11,102 bases of DNA, taken from Bacillota bacterium (GTDB lineage: Bacteria; Bacillota; Clostridia; Lachnospirales; Bianqueaceae). The stretch is from the NCBI GenBank assembly GCA_017467985.1, contig JAFUJY010000070.1, positions 1-11,102 on the forward strand. The letters run 5' to 3'. A program made the translations under genes and the position numbers. Under the pieces are notes generated by a model. That model searched no databases. It saw only the letters and a list, made by a program, of their open reading frames with translations, and was not told the DNA's origin. The stretch's first letter is position 1; each line of letters begins with the position of its first letter. This document shows, piece after piece, positions 6,470 to 11,102 of the stretch.

Positions 6470-6527
6470 GGTACATACGAAAAATGCAGCCCCGCTAACG
6501 CGGAAAGGCTGCATTTTTGTATGTACC
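6470..6527. terminator. Long bidirectional terminator hairpin between convergent genes
   Basis: Nested inverted repeat: GGTACATAC (6470-6478) pairs with 6519-6527, AAAAATGCAGCC (6480-6491) with GGCTGCATTTTT (6507-6518), and an apical CCGC-TAAC-GCGG (6492-6503) is followed by unpaired AAA. The 12-bp inner stem followed by TTTTT on both strands is a standard two-way terminator; the extra 9-bp outer stem, joined by a single bulged G, is more than termination needs. Confidence 0.9.
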
Positions 6528-6594
6528 CTTTTCTTTGGGGATGAGAGACGGTTGGGTATACCCTCTTTTCTTTGGGGATGAGTGACGGTTGGGT
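6524..6594. repeat. Imperfect tandem repeat, two copies of about 35 bp
   Basis: Copy 1 is 6524-6557 and copy 2 is 6559-6594. Each reads TACCC, then TTTTCTTTGGGGATGAG, then GACGGTTGGGT, and they differ by a 2-nt CT insertion and one A/T change. Copy 1 begins inside the last arm of the terminator hairpin. Confidence 0.85.
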
Positions 6595-6699
6595 GTTGGT
6601 TCCTGCGACACGTTTTGTTCTTTTAGTTCATTTTTTGACATTAAGGTGCAAAAAGAACAATTACAAGGGTTTCGCAAGCACCTCCCTGGCCCTTCCCCG
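6528..6699. other. Gene-free intergenic stretch rich in repeats
   Basis: Between the terminator and the end of the EamA gene no reading frame with a ribosome binding site or family match is visible. The stretch holds most of the tandem repeat, a 10-bp inverted repeat (6615-6660) and most of a GC-rich palindrome (6688-6710). Confidence 0.7.
6615..6660. repeat. Perfect 10-bp inverted repeat with 26-nt spacer
   Basis: TTGTTCTTTT (6615-6624) and AAAAGAACAA (6651-6660) are exact inverted complements. The stem would be A/U-rich and weak, and no U-tract follows, so a terminator is unlikely. Role unknown. Confidence 0.6.
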
Positions 6700-6710
6700 T
6701 TAGCGGGGCC
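6688..6710 (-). repeat. GC-rich palindrome overlapping the EamA stop codon, related to the terminator apex
   Basis: Minus strand GGCC-CCGC-TAAC-GGGG-AAG-GGCC. The core CCCCGCTAACG also occurs on the plus strand at 6490-6500, and both are followed by a closely similar tail (CGGAAAGGC against GGGAAGGGC). The TAA stop of the transporter gene lies in its loop. No T-tract follows, so it is not a standard terminator. Confidence 0.6.
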
Positions 6711-7638
6711 GCGCCGGAGATTCCGGTTCCTTCTTATAGTTCAGTACAATAATACCGGCGCACACCAGCACCAGGGTAATGATTAAGTTCAGGGGAGCTA
6801 CGTTGCTCTGCTCGCTCAGCATCAGGCTGGACAGAATTACACCAAATACAGGGGTCATAAAGCTGTAAATGGTTACACGAGATACGGGGTTGAACTTCAG
6901 CAGTACGCCCCATACAGAGTAGGCCACTGCAGACAGGAAGGACAGATAAATCAGCACTCCCGCTGCCTTCACGCTGGTGATCACCACCGTGCCGCCCAGG
7001 CACAGACCGATCACAATCATCACGATGCCGCCGAAAATAAACTGATAACCACTGATCACCACCGGGTCCTCGTCCTTGGAATAACGCTTCATCAAAACAG
7101 AAGAAATGGAATAGGCAATGGTGGAGAACAGTACAAAGGCATCGCCGAAGAAGTTCATGTTAAAGTCCAGGCCATTTAAGTTTACGATAATGATGCCCGC
7201 AAATCCCAGCACACAGCCAAAGATCTTCTTCAAGGTCAGCTTTTCCTGGCGGAAAATCAAACTGGCCACTAACAGGCAGAAGAATGCGGAAGAACCACTG
7301 ATGATGGTTCCCTTTACACCGGAGGTGTTGGCCAGACCTACATAGAAGAAAATGTACTGGATAATGGTCTGGAACAGGCCAATCTGCATGACTTTGCCCC
7401 AATTTTGCTTCTTGGGACGCAGGAACTGTTTGCGGCCGATGCTATAAATCAGTACCGTGATGATACCTGCCAGGGTGAAACGGATGCCCGCAAACAGCAT
7501 GGTAGAAGGGACTCCGGATTGGGGCAGCATCAGCTGATAGCCAATCTTAATAAAAGGGGTCGCACTTCCCCACAGGGCGCAGCACAGCAGTGCCCCCAAC
7601 GCTATTACAAAAGTATTGGTTAAAATCCTATTGTTCAT
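6700..7638 (-). CDS. EamA-family (drug/metabolite) transporter
   Basis: Family role: ten-helix inner-membrane carriers exporting or importing small metabolites; specificity varies widely. Seen: 312 residues in two homologous EamA halves (about 11-154 and 162-300), each with five hydrophobic helices. The first half has the characteristic ALWGSATPFIKIG start and SGSSAFFCLLVASLIFRQEKL before its end, and the second half has YSFMTPVFGVILSSLMLSEQ. Start choice: the ATG at 7638 overlaps the antiporter stop as ATGA; an upstream TTG at 7662 would lie deep in the previous gene. The Shine-Dalgarno is weak (AGAGG 11 nt away), so translation probably depends on the antiporter gene. The last residues, ESPARPR, are encoded by the edge of the GC-rich palindrome that also carries the stop codon. 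The substrate cannot be inferred. Confidence 0.92.
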   Translation of the reverse strand: MNNRILTNTFVIALGALLCCALWGSATPFIKIGYQLMLPQSGVPSTMLFAGIRFTLAGIITVLIYSIGRKQFLRPKKQNWGKVMQIGLFQTIIQYIFFYVGLANTSGVKGTIISGSSAFFCLLVASLIFRQEKLTLKKIFGCVLGFAGIIIVNLNGLDFNMNFFGDAFVLFSTIAYSISSVLMKRYSKDEDPVVISGYQFIFGGIVMIVIGLCLGGTVVITSVKAAGVLIYLSFLSAVAYSVWGVLLKFNPVSRVTIYSFMTPVFGVILSSLMLSEQSNVAPLNLIITLVLVCAGIIVLNYKKEPESPARPR

Positions 7639-8924
7639 TTCTTCTCTTTCCTCTTTCTGCAAATAATAAATAATATGGCACTCACGGCCATTAAAATAGG
7701 ATAGTACAAATAGGGCATGATGTCAAAGGGTGTCAGCCCAGACAAAGTGGCCGCGCTCAGCAGCTGAGCACCATAGGGGATCAAGCCCTGTCCCACAGAA
7801 CTGAAAATATCCAACAGCGAAGCCGACCGTTTCGGTGAAACGCCATAGGTATCGCAGATATCCTTGGCAATGGGGCCTGCCATAACAATGGCAACGGTAT
7901 TATTGGCTGTACAGGCATCCACCAGCAGTGTCAGACCGGCGATCCCTAGCTCTGCTCCCTTTTCACCCCGGATCCGCTTGCGAATACAATCCAGAATCCA
8001 CTGAATCCCGCCATATTCCCGTACCAGGGAAACAATGCAGGCCACAATGATGGAGATAACCGTAATATCATACATACTGGTAATACCGCTGCCCACAGCC
8101 TGGAACATATTGTCTAAGGCCAGAGTCCCGGTGGCAACACCCACAATCAGGGACACAATTGTACCACCAATCAGCACCACAAATACATTCACACCGGCCA
8201 AGGCACCCACCAAAACCAATACATAGGGCAGTACCTTCAGCAGATCATACTCCAACGCTTCGGGGATTTCAAAATTACCTCCCTGCGCTGCAACCAAGAA
8301 CAGCACAATAGTCAGCAGTGCTGCAGGCAGTACAATCAGGAAGTTCTCTTTGAACTTGTCCCGCATCTCACAGCCCTGGGTCTTCACCGCTGCAATGGTG
8401 GTATCGGAAATCATGGACAGGTTGTCGCCAAACATGGCGCCGCATACCACCGCACCAATACACATGGCCATGGAAAAGCCCGTCTTTTCAGCGATACCCA
8501 CTGCGATGGGGGCCAGCGCTGAGATGGTACCCATGGACGTACCCATGGACACGGAAATAAAACAGCCAATCACAAACAATCCGGCCACGGCTACAGAAGG
8601 AGGTAACACTGACAAACCCAAATTGACCGTGCTCTCCACACCGCCGGCAGCGCTCACCGCTCCGGAAAAGGCACCCGCACACAGAAAAATCAGGCTCATG
8701 GTGATAATGTTTTCATCACCCACGCCCTTTGCAATGATCTGCATCTTCTCGCCAAAGGGCAGCTTGCGATTCTGCATAAAGGCCACACCCAGTGCAATCA
8801 GAAACGCCACAATTGCAGGCATCGCATAAAAATCGCCGGAAAGAATACCGGCACCAAGAAAAATCACAAGAAATACTCCAATGGGCAGTAACGCAATGGC
8901 CCTGCCTTGTTTTTGTTGATCCAT
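7635..8924 (-). CDS. nhaC-like: NhaC-family Na+/H+ antiporter
   Basis: Family role: membrane exchange of sodium for protons, or amine/acid exchange in some members (ion transporter superfamily). Seen: 429 residues with about eleven hydrophobic segments. NhaC hallmarks are present: SMGTSMGTISALAPIAVGIA, then GAMFGDNLSMISDTTIAA with its conserved GDN and SDTT, and later LLVDACTANNTVAIVMAGP and SSVGQGLIPYGAQLL. Start choice: GGAGAG lies 7 nt before the ATG at 8924; an earlier in-frame ATG (8939) has no ribosome binding site, and the longest reading begins inside the promoter. First gene of a two-gene unit with the EamA transporter (ATGA overlap). Inference: joint control of ion gradient and metabolite export; relatives of this type can also move malate/lactate or amines, so Na+/H+ exchange is the family default only. 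Confidence 0.92.
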   Translation of the reverse strand: MDQQKQGRAIALLPIGVFLVIFLGAGILSGDFYAMPAIVAFLIALGVAFMQNRKLPFGEKMQIIAKGVGDENIITMSLIFLCAGAFSGAVSAAGGVESTVNLGLSVLPPSVAVAGLFVIGCFISVSMGTSMGTISALAPIAVGIAEKTGFSMAMCIGAVVCGAMFGDNLSMISDTTIAAVKTQGCEMRDKFKENFLIVLPAALLTIVLFLVAAQGGNFEIPEALEYDLLKVLPYVLVLVGALAGVNVFVVLIGGTIVSLIVGVATGTLALDNMFQAVGSGITSMYDITVISIIVACIVSLVREYGGIQWILDCIRKRIRGEKGAELGIAGLTLLVDACTANNTVAIVMAGPIAKDICDTYGVSPKRSASLLDIFSSVGQGLIPYGAQLLSAATLSGLTPFDIMPYLYYPILMAVSAILFIICRKRKEKK

Positions 8925-8958
8925 GCTGAAACTCTCCATTTTTAAGTTGTGCCTGTAT

Positions 8959-8987
8959 AGTATAAACGTTTTTTCCCGATATTGCAA
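8959..8987 (-). promoter_or_regulatory. SigA-type promoter of the antiporter-transporter unit
   Basis: Minus strand TTGCAA (8987-8982), a 17-nt spacer and TATACT (8964-8959). It predicts transcription from about 8952 and a short leader of about 28 nt carrying GGAGAG before the ATG at 8924. Confidence 0.8.
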
Positions 8988-9001
8988 GCATAAAATATGA
9001 A

Positions 9002-9028
9002 AAGAGCTGTCTAAAAGGCAGCTCTTTC
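9002..9028 (-). terminator. Intrinsic terminator after the TIR-protein gene
   Basis: AAAGAGCTG (9002-9010) pairs with CAGCTCTTT (9020-9028), a 9-bp stem, starting 4 nt after the stop codon of the TIR gene. On the minus strand the 3' arm ends in TTTT, followed closely by a further TTTT. Stem moderate, U-run short. Confidence 0.65.
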
Positions 9029-9032
9029 ACGC

Positions 9033-11102
9033 TTATAGCAACTTCTCCAACTGCTCTCTCTTACGCTGCGCATGAATCTGCTGATTCTGCATAGCTTCTA
9101 ACTCCTTTTGCAAATGGGCTACTTTGGAACCGTCTGCTGCCGCCAGCTTTTCCTCAGCCTTGCGAATCCTCTTCCTTAAGCCCATTTTATTCAACATCTG
9201 TACAACATAGGTGATGGTACCGCAAATCAGAAAATGCTTAATAAAGAAGAATACCGGACTATCATCCACATAAAACATTGCAAACTCGGATAACCACTTA
9301 AATGCATCGACACCCATATGATACCCTAAGCCCTGACCTACCACCAACACTCCAAAGGAAAGGGCCGTCCACAGGATGGAAAGGAATAGCCATTTACCAA
9401 ATCCACCCTTTTTCTCCTTCTTACGCAGTCTGGCAATTTTCTTGACCAGACCATCCTTCTCATGATCCACTGCATCTTGAATGGCCAATTCTTTGCGCCA
9501 TTCCTCTTTTTTACTTTCAATCTGCTGAGCCAACTGAGCCTCCTGGGCCTGGATACTCTTTAACTCCTCCCCAAGACGGACCTTTGCTGCCTCATGACGT
9601 TCCGGAAGAGACACATCTGTTTTGCGCACCAGTTCTTTGTATCTTTCGGACAGCTCCTTCATCACAGCCGCATCCTTAGCCTCTGCCTCATTTATCCGCT
9701 TTTTCAGGGAATTGGTCAGTGAACTCAACTGCTTCTCCAGCTCCGCCTTATTCTGTCCATTGGCATAACGAATGGCCCGGGACAGTAATTTGTCCTCTCG
9801 AATCAAACGCTGGGCATCCGCCAAGTCTTTACGACGGGCAGAGATTTCAGAAGTATAGTTCGTATCAAACTTATACAACGCTACAATCTCTTCTTTATTC
9901 AAATAACCCGGGATAGCGTACTTCTCTGCCACCTCCGTAATATGTTCCTCATACACATCCGCAATGGTCAGCTTAGCCAGTGTGGCATTCTTGGTCCTGG
10001 CTAGCATTGTCCACACAAATCTTTCCAGATTGGGCTGCTGCTCTCTGGCCAAAAACTCCCCAAGATAAGCCTGACTGTTCTCCGGATTCTGATCCAGCGC
10101 CTTTTCAAAAAACTCCACTGCCTCTTTCCACTTGCCATCTTCCAGCGCAATATTACCACGCTTGATCATATTGCCGCCTTCCGCACCGCCGGTTCGATTG
10201 CCCTGGGAAACATCCCCGCGCTTGGCCTGGCTCTGCACCTTCTCTTTGGGAATGATCTTCTGAATATTATATACAATATCCTGTACCGCTCCGATTTTGC
10301 TCAGGTCCTGACCCTGCAGATGGGCAAACTCCTTGGGCATGTCATAGGCATCAATATCCCGGTAACAGGGGAATAAATACTTCTTCTGACCGGCGGCAAT
10401 CAAATGCAGGAAGCGGCTCCATTCATTGCGCACCCATACCGCATTATAATTCTCATAAGAAGTACCCACTGCCAGCATGACCTTGGCCGAATTCAGCGCA
10501 GCAAAAATGTAGGGTTCATATTCCTGACCCAGCTTCTGCTGCAGGGTAATACGGGCAAAAAATACTCGATACCCCTCTTGTGTCAACTCTTTGTATAGAT
10601 CCTGGGCCAAAACACTGTCTAATGTACGATCTCCCTTGGCATCCGTCTCTTTATAACAGATAAAAATATCATAGGGCTCCTCCTGGGAAGATACTTCCAG
10701 AATTCGCTTGCACAGTGCATCGATGGCCTTGGCCTCTGCGCGATATACTTCTCTGGCTTCACCATCACTGTACTCCATAACCAGTTCAAAATTCTGGTCG
10801 TCAAACACACTGGTATAAGAAGAACGATGGCATGTGGGAATCTTTTTACCGGTACCGGGATCATCCACATATTCGATACCATATTGGCACAATATCAAGC
10901 CCCAATAGGCCTCGGCCTCCTCCGGAAACTCAGCCACAATACTTTCATAAATACCCGCAGCTTTATCAAACTCACAATTATAACGCAGACGATTCGCCCG
11001 GTTAAACAGCAACATTTTCTTTTCATTATCAGCTGAAGGGATGGTCTGGGTGGATCCACAATATTCACATTCCACCACCTGCATTCCCGGCAGAACATTT
11101 AA
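9033..11102 (-). CDS. Zinc-ribbon/TPR/TIR-domain protein with coiled coils and membrane hairpin (5' end beyond window)
   Basis: Role unproven; TIR domains in bacteria are often NAD-cleaving effectors or signalling modules. Numbering from the ATG at 11084 (683 residues): CEYC (6-9) of a zinc ribbon; TPR-like segment (about 24-70); TIR domain (about 137-275) starting YDIFICYKETD, with VFFARITL and LGQEYEPYIFAALNSAKVML, where E190 lines up with the catalytic E642 of human SARM1; a second TPR (about 305-345); a helical region (about 405-460); coiled coil (about 460-558); two membrane helices (about 565-588 and 611-632); a final coiled coil. The frame stays open to the right edge, and the six codons before that ATG read LNVLPG, fitting the zinc-ribbon fold, whose other CxxC should lie just outside; the true start is therefore probably missing. 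Monocistronic at its 3' end; not coupled to the antiporter. Confidence 0.88.
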   Translation of the reverse strand, partial: LNVLPGMQVVECEYCGSTQTIPSADNEKKMLLFNRANRLRYNCEFDKAAGIYESIVAEFPEEAEAYWGLILCQYGIEYVDDPGTGKKIPTCHRSSYTSVFDDQNFELVMEYSDGEAREVYRAEAKAIDALCKRILEVSSQEEPYDIFICYKETDAKGDRTLDSVLAQDLYKELTQEGYRVFFARITLQQKLGQEYEPYIFAALNSAKVMLAVGTSYENYNAVWVRNEWSRFLHLIAAGQKKYLFPCYRDIDAYDMPKEFAHLQGQDLSKIGAVQDIVYNIQKIIPKEKVQSQAKRGDVSQGNRTGGAEGGNMIKRGNIALEDGKWKEAVEFFEKALDQNPENSQAYLGEFLAREQQPNLERFVWTMLARTKNATLAKLTIADVYEEHITEVAEKYAIPGYLNKEEIVALYKFDTNYTSEISARRKDLADAQRLIREDKLLSRAIRYANGQNKAELEKQLSSLTNSLKKRINEAEAKDAAVMKELSERYKELVRKTDVSLPERHEAAKVRLGEELKSIQAQEAQLAQQIESKKEEWRKELAIQDAVDHEKDGLVKKIARLRKKEKKGGFGKWLFLSILWTALSFGVLVVGQGLGYHMGVDAFKWLSEFAMFYVDDSPVFFFIKHFLICGTITYVVQMLNKMGLRKRIRKAEEKLAAADGSKVAHLQKELEAMQNQQIHAQRKREQLEKLL

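Noticed and set aside
6524..6594. CRISPR array
   Set aside because: Only two directly abutting imperfect copies, no spacers, and no cas genes.
6495..6677. Possible 60-residue minus-strand peptide in the repeat region
   Set aside because: Its codons are simply the tandem repeat and the terminator stem read through; no ribosome binding site.
8419..8426. Second copy of the CAGGTTGT operator arm
   Set aside because: A lone half-site inside the antiporter coding sequence without an opposing arm.
8350..8829. Plus-strand open frame of 159 codons
   Set aside because: Antisense shadow of the antiporter gene; composition mirrors its membrane helices.
9033..11102. Thoeris, CBASS or TIR-STING system
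   Set aside because: No ThsA, cyclase, SAVED or STING gene is visible beside the TIR protein; the left neighbour is an antiporter, and the right side is outside the window.

Overview
The window looks like chromosomal DNA of a mid-GC, low-complexity-free Gram-positive anaerobe, most likely a gut member of Clostridia (Firmicutes/Bacillota). The grounds are strong AGGAGG-type ribosome binding sites, TTGCAA/TTGAAA...TATAAT promoters, an abundance of Rho-independent hairpins, and protein families typical of that group. No rRNA, tRNA or other taxonomic marker is present, so the family or genus cannot be fixed. Ten protein-coding genes are supported; nine lie on the minus strand and one on the plus strand. 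The first and last are cut by the window edges.

Layout by increasing coordinate. (1) 1-1848: a glycan unit read leftward from a good promoter, consisting of an aldose 1-epimerase (LacX/GalM type) followed after 16 nt by the N-terminal third of a GH38 alpha-mannosidase. (2) 1851-4875: a tightly overlapped four-gene operon, OmpR-type response regulator, HAMP histidine kinase, eight-helix membrane protein of unknown function, small two-helix membrane protein. (3) 4905-5373: a second small two-helix membrane protein, clearly a paralogue of the last gene of that operon, with its own terminator and a promoter whose -10 box sits inside a perfect 8+8 bp dyad. (4) 5422-6527: a lone plus-strand TIM-barrel sugar isomerase/epimerase with a promoter and a very long bidirectional terminator hairpin. 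(5) 6528-6699: a gene-free stretch packed with tandem and inverted repeats. (6) 6700-8987: an NhaC-type Na+/H+ antiporter translationally coupled to an EamA-type transporter. (7) 9002-11102: a large protein combining a zinc-ribbon remnant, TPRs, a TIR domain with the NADase glutamate, coiled coils and a membrane hairpin; its start is outside the window.

How the genes may work together. The two-component system has almost no extracellular sensor (about 20 residues between its two helices), so the eight-helix protein and the two paralogous small membrane proteins encoded in and beside the operon are candidates for sensing or for being the regulated output. This signalling cassette is the least explained set of genes here. 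The TIR protein is the other item worth attention: it has the hallmarks of a possible NAD-cleaving effector, but stands alone with no recognisable Thoeris, CBASS or STING partner in view. The sugar genes (epimerase, mannosidase, TIM-barrel enzyme) suggest use of host or plant glycans. These functional links are inferences from gene order and motifs.
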